Shown piece after piece: positions 22,274-31,560 of a stretch of DNA of 32,118 nucleotides (positions are counted from its first letter, which is position 1; each line of letters begins with the position of its first letter). This DNA is from Sphaeroforma sirkka (taxonomy: Eukaryota > Opisthokonta > Ichthyosporea > Ichthyophonida): positions 1 to 32,118 of the forward strand of contig LUCW03001905.1 in the NCBI GenBank assembly GCA_001586965.3. The letters run 5' to 3'. A program made the translations under genes and the position numbers. The notes beneath the pieces are model-generated. The model was given only the letters and a program-made list of their open reading frames with translations. It was not told where the DNA came from and did no database searches.

Positions 22274-22634
22274 TATTTATTTCTAGAAAATATATCCGAG
22301 TGCTAAAGTGTTCTGCATAAGGTTTCTCATACTGATCATATGAGTTTTTACCCTGGCCAAACCAAGTGGTTGAACACTAGTGCAAACACCATCAGTATAT
22401 AACTGAGAGTGAGATCAGAAATAAATTCATTCGAATGCACCATACTTTAGATACACTAGCACTTTACTATTAGTCCCCACACCGCACGCTAACAGTGTTT
22501 GTACTAGTGTTCAACCACTTGGGTTGGCCAGGGTAAAAACTCATATCATCAGTATGAGAAAACTTATGCAGAACACTTTAGGGATAATATTATTAATTTC
22601 AAAAATGCACTCGGATATATTTCTAGAAATAAAT
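22274..22634. repeat. Long inverted repeat with a 26-bp insert in one arm
   Basis: Left arm 22274-22389 (116 bp) and right arm 22495-22634 are reverse complements with only scattered mismatches, for example CCCTGGCCAAACCAAGTGG against CCACTTGGGTTGGCCAGGG. The spacer is about 105 bp (22390-22494). The right arm is longer because 22581-22606 has no partner in the left arm. That block is the one shared with 383-408. The structure could fold into a cruciform or long hairpin. Confidence 0.9.
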
Positions 22635-22859
22635 CTAGACGTGCGGTCTGGATCTGCGATGCTAGGAACGGCAATCACGAGCAAGGTGACCTGGTTTGCT
22701 ACAATTGAAGCACTTTCGTTCTGTTCTGGTAGAAATTGCTCTCTCTCCACCTCGAGTCTCTGTATTGGAGGTCGATGTTTGAATTTCGTCCAGATATTCG
22801 CAGAGCCCCTCGTAACTCATGACGTCAGTATCAACTGTGTTGAGATGAGTTCTTGCATT

Positions 22860-23304
22860 CTGCACACCAGACACCACTGTTATAATTATTGCACGACTAT
22901 TTGTCAAAATGTAATACTACGCCACGGCGGAGTTCGAACCTTAATTTCTGACCGCGGATCTGATTTCCCTTCGGACATAGTTAGAGAGACAACAAAACTA
23001 TTTAGCACGACATCAATAGCAGTATCAGCCTATCAGCTACAAGCCAATGGAACTGGAATATAAGAACTGCAGTAGTATGTTTTATATAATATCAATAATA
23101 CACACACAGATTGGGACTTAGTATTTCCCTTTATACAACATGCGTATAGAACACAACGTCATTCAATCACAGGATGCGTTCTATATTTGCTTGCTTATGA
23201 TCACCACGCGTCGCAGATTTAACCTTTCAACCTGATACAATCTGGAATTCAGATATCACAAAGCCGATTGAAGCACTAGTCAATAGGCACAAGCGACTTA
23301 AATC
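22860..23304 (+). mobile_element. Older Ty3/gypsy fossil, integrase part (left of nested insertion)
   Basis: The plus-strand translation shows integrase-core sequence: VRTLISDRGSDFPSDIV with the SDRG catalytic aspartate context, then YQLQANGTG, then a FIQHAYRTQRHSITG stretch. The sequence stops at the AATC target duplication of the element at 23305-30981, and material of the same kind resumes at 30986. Its left boundary against the copia fossil is approximate. Broken, and older than the element inside it. Confidence 0.75.
23301..23304. other. Target-site duplication, left copy (AATC)
   Basis: AATC directly precedes the 5' LTR and is repeated directly after the 3' LTR at 30982-30985. A 4-bp duplication is within the 4-6 bp typical of LTR element integrases. 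Confidence 0.9.
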
Positions 23305-23902
23305 TGTAGAAATACGGCCTCCGGTCAGTCTAAAATATCAAGATCAATTGAGATAATACATTGGTTTTTATTTGTATTTTAAATAATTTAGTACAAGCTC
23401 TTTCTCCAATATTTCCAAAGTGTTCTAAATTCACTTTGATGGCTCCAATAGCCTGAGTATTTGGTATGACTCATCTACTTGGACCTATTTGAGACATTAG
23501 TAGATGTAGGATATTATAAACTAAATTTTATAATCTCCGAACTACTACTTATAGATTTTGGTCCTCCCGCCAATCTCCAAAATCCAATAAGTCTTTTTTT
23601 TCTTTTTTTAACTTTTCTTCAGATGGAACTTTATTTATATCAGCTAATGTATTAACGTGACTTACGTTATTATGTCTATTTACAAATTAGGCAAATGGTC
23701 ATGAACACTTAGTACTTCTAGTGAAAATTATTCAATAAAGAACAGCTAGAGGTACGCCCTGTGTGATCGAGGATATTTAGGCTCTTAACAAGAGGCAGTC
23801 CCGATCATTCTTACACAAGCTACCACTGCTAAATCCTAACTGACTAAATTGTATTTTAGTTTAATATAGTTTGAAACCTAGTAATTTCCATCGAAGTTTA
23901 CA
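23305..23902 (+). repeat. 5' LTR
   Basis: 598 bp, starting TGTAGAAATACGG and ending GAAGTTTACA, so the termini form the usual TG...CA (TGTA...TACA). It contains AATAAA at 23734-23739, a candidate poly(A) signal. It is nearly identical to the 3' LTR; differences are confined to T-rich runs. Confidence 0.95.
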
Positions 23903-23982
23903 TATTTTTCAGTTAAATAGTAGTTACAGTAGTGTACTGCTTCTAGACTGTCTGACATCGATTTACTATCCAGCAAATACTA

Positions 23983-25820
23983 TGGCTAAGGGTACTTCTA
24001 AAGGCAAGGGAGCCGCTAGCTCTAAGCCTGCTAAGCCTGCCAAGGTTCCTGAGGTCCCTGTGGAAACACCTAGCCTGTCTGGAGTTGAGCCTGCCGAGGA
24101 TACTGTTGGGGAAGCAAATTCTGAGGTTGGTACAGAGGATTATTCTGAGGATGACTCGTCGGATCCTAAAGCCTTGGAAGAAGAGGTATCTACTACCGCG
24201 GAAAGACTCGCCAGCGTCCGTGTATCACCTAGGAGTGAAGCTCAGGACCCCAGCTTGCCCCCCCCTGACCACGTGCCGTCAAATATTGGGGATAAACGTC
24301 GAAAGGCTGGAAAATTCGTGGATACGAATGTCGGGGGGCATTATAACTCCACATCTAAAGGACACTCCAGCACAAATCCGACGTGAAAAGGAAGTATTGG
24401 ACCTGTCCGAAAATTTCGGTTTCGCCATCGATGGAGAAGCCATTCCATTCAGCTCAAATCTTGGGGCCGAAGCTGAGGACGCCATAACTCGACAACGAGT
24501 GGTTGGATCCTCTCAATCTCGACGCCAATTGAACCGCACTGAAGCGCTCTTTGAAGGAGCTAGCGGCAGCAGCAGTTGTGGACCCTTCTATCGTGTCCCA
24601 CTTGGCTGAAATTCTTCCTATACCGAAGAAGAAGAAAAAATTCGGGCCGGGTTTCTAACCCGAGACCTACTGGTTTACCAGCCAGTATGTTTACCACTAA
24701 GCCAGTTACCACTGGCGAGAGAGATAATATTTCAAAATTTAATCTCTATAGCTCCGATGCTACCATCGACCATCCTCTTGACAAACCTAACCCTGTCAGA
24801 GGATATGATCGTATGGAACTCGATGAGGCTTACCATCCTCGTAATATCGACCCTCATTTGCCAACTAACCCTGGTAATCACGATTTTGGCAATCGCTACA
24901 CCAGTACCTCGTTAGAGAGTTCCCGCTCTAATCCTGAGGATGAGGAAGTGAGAACCAGACATACTCGTCTCAGGCTATTACGCTCTGGTATGCAAGTCCT
25001 TGAGGACCGTCTATTGAATGACTCTGACCTTGACGATAGGAAAGCGGATAACATTCGCTATCTAATCGATAACAAGAGAAAGGAAATAGACACCATCTTG
25101 GCACTAGCAGCCCGTAGCACTGAGCATGAGCCTCGTGAACACTTAGAACCAAGCTTTTATAAAGCAGCTAGGTAACGCGCAGGCTGAGGTCGATTTCTCT
25201 ACTAATGAGAGTACAGTGGAGACACTGAAGGCCTTCGACCAACTTAAGGAGTCTGCCAGCCTTAGGGATAAGCAGATGATGAATGCCTTTATTCATTTCT
25301 GTGAGCCAGGTGAATGGCGAACTATCTTGAAGGCTCATGAGCCCAACTGGAAAGCCCTACCCTGGCACCAGTTGCGTGATAATATACTTAACACCTTTTT
25401 TTGAAGATGCACGTGACCGTGAACTTCTAGAGTCTCGCAAGTTCTTTGCGAACGATACCACTATTCGAGGTGCTCTAGCTCATATGACACATATGAATAC
25501 TCGGATGGGTGGTCGTACCTATACTGGCGAATATTTATTAATTTGTCATATGATGGAGACTCTGGGAGCTAACCTCTTTAAGAAAGTCAATGATGACATC
25601 ATCGCCTATGGTGATTTGCGATCTATGCCTTGGTCTGTCTTTGAGAAGATAGTACACAAGCATACCAATTCCTCTACTAGAGTACTTAGTACCACGAGCT
25701 ACACCCAGCCCACTAAGCGAAACGCAGTAGAGACTAATACTGCGCGTAGTACTAAGAAACCTCGCACTACTACTGGAGGGGGGTACTGGCTCTACTTCTA
25801 CCGAACCGAAAGGTGATAAG
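23983..25820 (+). mobile_element. gag region of the Ty3/gypsy element
   Basis: It begins with an ATG at 23983 (MAKGTSKGKGAASSKPAKPA), a Lys/Ala/Pro-rich then acidic, low-complexity N-terminus. Further on come helical, charged stretches without a domain I can name by eye. Its place between the 5' LTR and the protease identifies it as gag. Broken in several places. Confidence 0.7.
24646..24704 (-). pseudogene. tRNA-Thr(GGU)-like sequence inside the gag region
   Basis: On the minus strand: TGGCTTAGTGG matches the Pol III A-box consensus; an anticodon-arm-like part TACTGG...CCAGTA encloses CTGGTAA (anticodon GGT, Thr); a T-arm TCGGG-TTAGAAA-CCCGG contains a B box with one mismatch (GGTTAGAAACC against GGTTCGANNCC); and TTTTTT follows within about 15 bases (24635-24640). 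The anticodon stem seems one base short and the acceptor stem does not pair, so this is probably a tRNA relic or tRNA-derived insert rather than a working tRNA. Chance similarity is possible but would have to produce all three arms in order. Confidence 0.5.
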
Positions 25821-25839
25821 AAGGTGAGAGCGCCTTGCA

Positions 25840-25995
25840 AGAAGTGTGGTTACAACCTCACAAAACGTAATGGCAAGTGGAATGGTAGACACGACCCTGT
25901 TAAGTGTGCACCAGGCAAGCCAGATTTTGGACACTATATGAAAGAGTGTGCTACTTGCAAGGGTACTAACGGTTGGCACAAAGAGGATTGCAAGG
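25840..25995 (+). mobile_element. Cys/His-rich nucleocapsid-like part of gag
   Basis: Two Cys/His groups follow each other: CKKC...RHDPVKC (CX2C X14 H X4 C) and CATCKGTNGWHKEDC (CX2C X6 H X3 C). Their position just before the protease fits a nucleocapsid. The spacing differs from the classic CX2CX4HX4C retroviral knuckle. Confidence 0.6.
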
Positions 25996-26033
25996 ACTTA
26001 CCAGACGTCCAAGTTAAGCACTGACAGTACCAT

Positions 26034-26420
26034 ATGTGCGCACTAGAGCAAGATTATGAGAAAATGTTCAATAAAATCTATACCAAAGGAGATGAACGTA
26101 TCTTTCAAACAGTTTTCGTAAATGGAGAAAAAGTTATGGCACTATTTGATCCAGGGGCTGAAGTCTCTGCTATCTCATGCCGAGTAGCCTACGCTACAGA
26201 TATGGCTGTCCATAACGAAACAACTGATTTAATCTTGGGAAATGGCAAAGTTACTACTTGCGAACAAGCCATTGACTATGCACACATAATGCTGTCAGAT
26301 AGAAGAGAAGTGAAGACTCACCTAATCGTTACTGACATGTCTCAGAAATACGATTTAATTATAGGTATGACTGATCTTCTCAGTTTAGGTATAACACTCA
26401 CTGGTCTGCCTAATGGGCTA
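26034..26420 (+). mobile_element. Aspartic protease region of the Ty3/gypsy element
   Basis: An open frame starting at 26034 carries KVMALFDPGAEVSAIS, which fits the retropepsin active-site loop context, followed about 70 residues later by KYDLIIGMTDLLSLGI, the usual ILG-type second motif. It is followed directly by the reverse transcriptase. Confidence 0.75.
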
Positions 26421-26499
26421 GACCCGAATAAAGATCAGTCAGATGATAATATGTTAAAGATACCTAAACCTCCGGAAGGTGAAGCAAAGGATATGATTC

Positions 26500-27900
26500 C
26501 GCACTTCACCGATATAATTATGGACTTAATTATACAAAACAGGAAGATTGCAATAACTGACTGGTGTATGTTTAAGTTCTCTAATGGGTACGTTAGACTT
26601 GACTTAACAAACGTCGACTTCTCTAAGTTAAAGTGTCCTTCACATAACTACGTGAGTTGGAGACACAAAGACGTTGTCAAAACCCAAATCGAAGATTGGT
26701 TAAAACAGGGTCTAATTGAAATCAATTATGATGCAACCCCAGTTAACTTAGCTCTCTTAGCGGTCGATCAATATAAATCTGATGGAACGTTTAGTAAAAC
26801 AAGAGTAGTACTAGACCTGTCGCCAATCAACAAACTAATTCCGCAACATAGTTTTCCCTTACCTAAGATAAGCGAGATACTACGCAAAATGGAGGGTGCG
26901 ACTATCTTTCCAAGATAGACTTAAAAGCTGCATTCCATCAACTACAGATATATGAGCCTCATAGGAAATACTTTTCCTTTACTTGGCAAGGTAAGAAGTA
27001 CCAGTTTAAAGGTGCACCTGAAGGCTTACACATGTTACCTTCTTTCTTCCAACAAGTTATGATGGAACTATTTGCGGACCTGTCGTATAACGTATCAGTC
27101 TATTTAGATGATATAGTTATCTTTACAAAGACAGCACATGAACATGCTAAACTCGTTAAAGAAGTCTTGAAGCGACTTAATCATGCTAAACTTAAGATTA
27201 ACGAAGACAAGTGTTCTTTTGCTAAAGATACTATACACTTACTTGGCTACAAAGTATCTGCAGCAGGGGTAGAAATTGATCCTGGCAAGAAACAGTTTCT
27301 GTTGGATTTATCAACACCAATTACTGGAAGAGATGTGAACTCTGTGTGCGGGTTTGTTAACTTCTTCTCGGATTCGGTACCGCATCTTTCTCATTACTTA
27401 AAGCCTTTCAGTCACCTACGGCTGCACAAAGGACCTTTGGGAAAGCTTTGGACTAAAGAATGTGATGATGCATTTAAACTAGTCAAAAGTAAAGTAATGG
27501 ACGCACCCATCATGCAGTACCCTGTGGATGGTGTCCCATTCCAAGTAGCAACCGACGCTTCAGATCGAGCGGTAGGTGGAGTGCTTTACCAAACGATAAA
27601 TGGTAAACCGCGCTACATACAATTCTTTTAGCAAGAGTTATAATAAGAGTCAACGGAATTACCCTACCGTTAAACAAGAGCTCCTTGCTATAGTTACTGC
27701 GCTAAGACAGTTTAAAGACTACCTTTATGGAAGTTACTTTACTGTCGCCTGTGATCAAAAGTCTTTAACATACTTAAAAGATATGAACCCTGATTCACAG
27801 TTGGTGAGCCGCTGGCATGACATTATTGCCAAGTTCGCTTTTAATATAACACACATTCCAGGAATACATAACCATCTTCCTGACATGCTCTCTCGACTTG
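26500..27900 (+). mobile_element. Reverse transcriptase and RNase H of the Ty3/gypsy element
   Basis: Seen in order: SWRHKDVVKTQIEDWLKQGL (thumb/finger start), VVLDLSPINKLIPQHSFPLP, the YLDDIVIF polymerase motif, NEDKCSFAKDTIHLLGYKVS, then PFQVATDASDRAVGGVLYQ and KQELLAIVTALRQFKDYLYG of a gypsy-type RNase H, ending near HNHLPDMLSRL. The order and spacing are those of Ty3/gypsy pol. The frame is not continuous. Confidence 0.9.
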
Positions 27901-27929
27901 TGCCCGACTACCAGAAAACAGTCAAAGAG

Positions 27930-28340
27930 TTATTAGCAACCGATTGGATGCTAAATAAGAAATGGTTTAACCTCGCTCAATCACGATGGGGTCCATTTAC
28001 TGTTGATATGTTCGCCGCAGAACATAACAAACAGGTTTCTGAATATAGGTCGTTGACTCATCCTAAAGGTGATGCATTTCAGCTTGACTTATCAAAGCAT
28101 AATGCGTGGGCTAACCCACCTTGTCAACTTATCGCACAGTTGTTAAATTATGTTAATATTACTAAATCTACCGTTACGCTGTGTTGTCCTTTACGTAACT
28201 CCGACCCATGGATACGTGATTTAATTAATATGATTCAAGACGAACCTATTTATGTCGACCGTGAAACCGACACGTTCTTGTATCAGGGATCCTATTCTAT
28301 TAAGAAGACGCCTTGGAAACACACCATTGTTTGTCGCATC
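27930..28340 (+). mobile_element. DIRS-type adenine-methyltransferase-like domain
   Basis: Directly after RNase H, in the same open frame, the sequence reads RWGPFTVDMFAAEHNKQVSE, then DAFQLDLSKHNAWANPPCQL, then TVTLCCPLRN. The pattern (FGPFTVDLFA..N.......DAF...W....AYANPPW) is that of the phage Dam-like N6-adenine methyltransferase domain known between RNase H and the tyrosine recombinase of DIRS elements. NPPC stands where methyltransferases have (D/N)PP(Y/W/F). The assignment comes from family memory, not from a search. Confidence 0.7.
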
Positions 28341-28779
28341 GGTCCTGCAGGTACCACTAAGTGGAAACCCTCAACCAAATTCTTAGCTAAACTAGAGGAG
28401 TCTAAAGAGTTTGAACAAAAGCTCAAGACTCGTACAACACATGCACCCAACAAGATTGCAGTCGAGGTAATGCCGATTGAAACGGCATTAGATCGTAAAA
28501 AACATGGAACTAGCTAAGGCCATGGATCAAAGACTCAAAACTCTAAGAGAACCTGAAGCTCGCACTCAACTACTTAAAGCGCTGCTTAGAGAACAGCCAG
28601 GAGTTGCGAAACAACTGAAGAAGATACTTCAACAATCCAATGTTGTCAATTATGTATCTCAGGACTCTACCCTCCTGATACTGAGGTTGCCCTTTCCAAC
28701 AGGACTATGGTTCATCCAGCCAGCGTTACGCAGAATCTGACTGACTTAGAGGAGCTCGAAAGTAGAGTTAAAATTATAC

Positions 28780-29480
28780 ATAATTTAACGCATCGAGCAT
28801 ATGAGCATACTTACTTATAAAATGGCTATTCGTGCAGGGGCTTGATCACCCGGCGCTGAAAAAACCATACGTGAAGTATACCGACGCTGTACTGATTGTG
28901 AAAAGAACCAGATCAAGCGATACGGTTGGGCACCCCTAAAAGTGTGACAGAAGACCAACCGATGCGCCGAGTCATAGTCGATTTGGTTAAACTCCCGCGA
29001 TCCAAGCATACTGGCGATGTATATATCTGTCGTTTCTTATGTGTGGCTTCGGGCTATAACTTGCTTTATGCAATACCGAACAAACGTCCACAAACAGTGG
29101 CAGAATTATGCTATCACGTCTTTAATGACTTCGGTTTCCCCGAGTACTATGTTCTGATAACGGTAGTGAGTTTTGTACCGACGTAATGGAGGCACTTATA
29201 CTCGTATCAGGCATGACCCATAGGCGTGGTGTTCCTTACAAACCTCAAACGCAGGGTGCAAATGAGACACGTCATAGAGAACTTAAGAAACTCTTGCGTA
29301 CCGCACTAGACGACGTTGAGGATATGTGGCCTTATCATTTGAAATGGGTTCAGACTCAAATGAATAACTGCATGAATCCTCAAACTGGAACACTCCCGTT
29401 TCACTATTTCTTTGGCCGCTATAGTGAATTACAAGCAACGTTTGATAAAACTGCGCCCGAGAAACACGTTACCCCGTGGC
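28780..29480 (+). mobile_element. Integrase of the Ty3/gypsy element
   Basis: A zinc-binding remnant with YRRCTDCEKNQIK lies near 28870-28920. The DDE core follows, with RRVIVDLVKLPRSKHTGDVY, a DFGFPEYYVLI stretch, PQTQGANETRHRELKKLL carrying the expected catalytic glutamate, and LPFHYFFGRYSEL at the end. It lies after the methyltransferase-like domain and before a chromodomain-like tail. Interrupted in places. Confidence 0.85.
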
Positions 29481-29589
29481 TACAAAAAAGATCGAGCATA
29501 TGCAGAACGTTGTTTACCCCTGTTTACTCGAGCACAAGAATCGCGTCCTACTTAAAGCGTATGACCGATGGAATAACACTAAGAACATT

Positions 29590-30249
29590 GTTCAGTTCAA
29601 AGTCGGCGATTACGTTAACATTATAAATCGAAACGCCAACGTTACCGAACACTCTTTCAAGACGATAGGACCTTTTGTTATTTCCTACCATGATGAGAAG
29701 AGTGATACTTACGAAGTGAATAACATTGATGGTACTAGCGCAACTAATCTAGGCACTCACCGTATCCCTACCTCCGAACTCTCATTCGCTCGCTCATTTG
29801 ATTCTGATGTACCAGTTATGGAGTCACAAGTCAAAGATATAATTGACAAAACATCCGAAGACGGTTACACTTACTACAAGACCCGTTTCATGGATGGGAC
29901 AGTAGCTTGGCTAACCTCCGATGCATTTCGTGAATCTCGCGACTTTCTTCGTATCTTTAATAAGAAATGGAATAAGCGTTTACATAAGAACACACGAGAT
30001 AAACGAAAAGGGTTTCCTCAGGTGACTACAAACCCTGACGGATCTGAAATTCCCTATTTGCCACCTACTTCCTACGTGACTAAACTTTCTGATCTGCTTA
30101 CCAACAGTGCAGAAAATTGTTCAAACTTACTTACTAATGAAGAACAGCCTTTGGCTATTACCTTACCAAATAATAAACGTAAGGCGCCTACATCGGAAAT
30201 GGTTACTGGACCAAATACTAAACGACATAGAGTACAACATGAGTCTTGA
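29590..30249 (+). mobile_element. Integrase C-terminal and chromodomain-like tail
   Basis: FKVGDYVNIINRNAN and FKTIGPFVISYHDEKSDTYE form the SH3-like DNA-binding end of integrase. It is followed by QVKDIIDKTSEDGYTYYKTR, DGTVAWLTSDAF and FLRIFNKKW, which fit the three strands and closing helix of a chromodomain. Chromodomains in Ty3/gypsy integrases steer insertion to marked chromatin. The last ~70 residues are basic and of low complexity. Confidence 0.65.
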
Positions 30250-30379
30250 ACTCGTACATATAGGCACATACTTACTCGATAAGTCATGACCGAAACCGTT
30301 TTTTTACTTTGGTTTTCGCTTTACCAACTAGATCGTATCTTAACGTACGTTCGTAGTTCTAAAAGCTACTGGGGGGCTA

Positions 30380-30981
30380 TGTAGAAATACGGCCTCCGGT
30401 CAGTCTAAAATATCAAGATCAATTGAGATAATACATTGGTTTTTTTTATTTGTATTTTAAATAATTTAGTACAAGCTCTTTTTTTCCAATATTTCCAAAG
30501 TGTTCTAAATTCACTTTGATGGCTCCAATAGCCTGAGTATTTGGTATGACTCATCTACTTGGACCTATTTGAGACATTAGTAGATGTAGGATATTATAAA
30601 CTAAATTTTATAATCTCCGAACTACTACTTATAGATTTTGGTCCTCCCGCCAATCTCCAAAATCCAATAAGTCTTTTCTTTTTTTTTAACTTTTCTTCAG
30701 ATGGAACTTTATTTATATCAGCTAATGTATTAACGTGACTTACGTTATTATGTCTATTTACAAATTAGGCAAATGGTCATGAACACTTAGTACTTCTAGT
30801 GAAAATTATTCAATAAAGAACAGCTAGAGGTACGCCCTGTGTGATCGAGGATATTTAGGCTCTTAACAAGAGGCAGTCCCGATCATTCTTACACAAGCTA
30901 CCACTGCTAAATCCTAACTGACTAAATTGTATTTTTAGTTTAATATAGTTTGAAACCTAGTAATTTCCATCGAAGTTTACA
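30380..30981 (+). repeat. 3' LTR
   Basis: 602 bp, same termini as the 5' LTR, AATAAA at 30812-30817. Differences from the 5' LTR are confined to T-rich runs, which mutate fast, so divergence at other sites is close to zero. Confidence 0.95.
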
Positions 30982-30985
30982 AATC
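30982..30985. other. Target-site duplication, right copy (AATC)
   Basis: Matches AATC at 23301-23304 and marks the exact insertion point within the older gypsy fossil. Confidence 0.9.
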
Positions 30986-31560
30986 ATATGTGGCTAACCG
31001 GTAACCACATGAGCAAAAAAACGTCAGTTGGCTCAAATCACGTAACAAAAAAGGATACAACACAGTTCGCTCTTTTTTTTAATTTAGGTGATCGCGTACT
31101 TGTTCGCATAGCAAAAACATCCAACAAATACTGGTTTGACAAGGTAATGGTTCCTTCAGTTTGCTCTAAAAAAGACCTTTCACATTATCAGCTGTGGAAG
31201 GCACTACCACGTTTGAAGTTGCTGAATTAGAGACTAAAAAACGTATTTACATACGACATAGACGATTTAAAACGTGACATACCACGAATCACACTCCGCC
31301 CTAATCTTTTAATAGATATAGAGAAGTTCTCTGGTGACAATCACAATTACAATAGTATCGATGACGCAGAAAAGTCATGGATATACTCGACAACCGTTCT
31401 CACGCTTGCGTGTCGGACCCTGACATTGAGTATTTGGTTAAATTTAAAACACATATTAGACTCGGTATAATTTAGCGTGAAGAACCTCCAATATGCCGAC
31501 CTTATCAATGAATACGAAGCGCAAGCCAAGAAGAGCTTCACAAAACAAGAAATCAAAAAT
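30986..31560 (+). mobile_element. Older Ty3/gypsy fossil, integrase end and chromodomain-like part
   Basis: To the right of the nested element the plus strand shows LGDRVLVRIAKTSNKYWFDK, the GD+V.V start of an integrase C-terminal SH3-like domain, and ETKKRIYIRHRRFK. Near 31370-31530 there are chromodomain-like patches (DILDNRS, EYLVKFK, LINEYEAQ). Together with 22860-23304 this is the right-hand remainder of one older plus-strand element split by the young insertion. Broken in several places. Confidence 0.65.

Larger units (their letters stand above)
20950..22860 (-). mobile_element. Ty1/copia retrotransposon fossil, minus strand
   Basis: On the minus strand the parts come in the copia order: a gag zinc knuckle CFNCSKPGHLARDC (CX2CX4HX4C) near 22665-22710 with gag-like sequence up to about 22860; the end of an integrase (NGKIEQSHRTNLGRARATLH, ERFTGQNPNYDRFRTFGSK) at about 21470-21885; and a linker running into the start of a copia reverse transcriptase (PKTFWEIDNSSNKKEWMDAA) at about 20950-21470. 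Most of the reverse transcriptase, the RNase H and both LTRs are missing, and the reading frame is broken in several places. A long inverted repeat (22274-22634) sits between gag and integrase. Old and incomplete. Confidence 0.85.
23305..30981 (+). mobile_element. Ty3/gypsy LTR retrotransposon, full length, coding broken
   Basis: A 7.7-kb element bounded by two LTRs (23305-23902, 30380-30981) and a 4-bp AATC duplication. The order of parts is gag, Cys/His-rich nucleocapsid-like stretch, aspartic protease, reverse transcriptase, RNase H, methyltransferase-like domain, integrase, chromodomain-like end. Integrase after RT-RNase H places it in Ty3/gypsy. The LTRs differ essentially only in the lengths or composition of T runs, so the insertion is young, yet the reading frame is interrupted roughly ten times. 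A G-rich polypurine-type tract (GGGGGG) lies just before the 3' LTR. No primer-binding site was recognised after the 5' LTR. It sits inside an older gypsy fossil, and a solo LTR of the same family lies at 1196-1713. Confidence 0.93.

Noticed and set aside
23871-23982. Start of the gag frame at 23871
   Set aside because: That start lies inside the 5' LTR. The ATG at 23983 begins the Lys/Ala-rich gag-like N-terminus and is the more likely start.
30986-31013. Imperfect inverted repeat (ATGTGG...CCACAT) at the right edge of the nested element
   Set aside because: It lies outside the AATC duplication and in older integrase-coding sequence. The arms are only six bases and probably chance.
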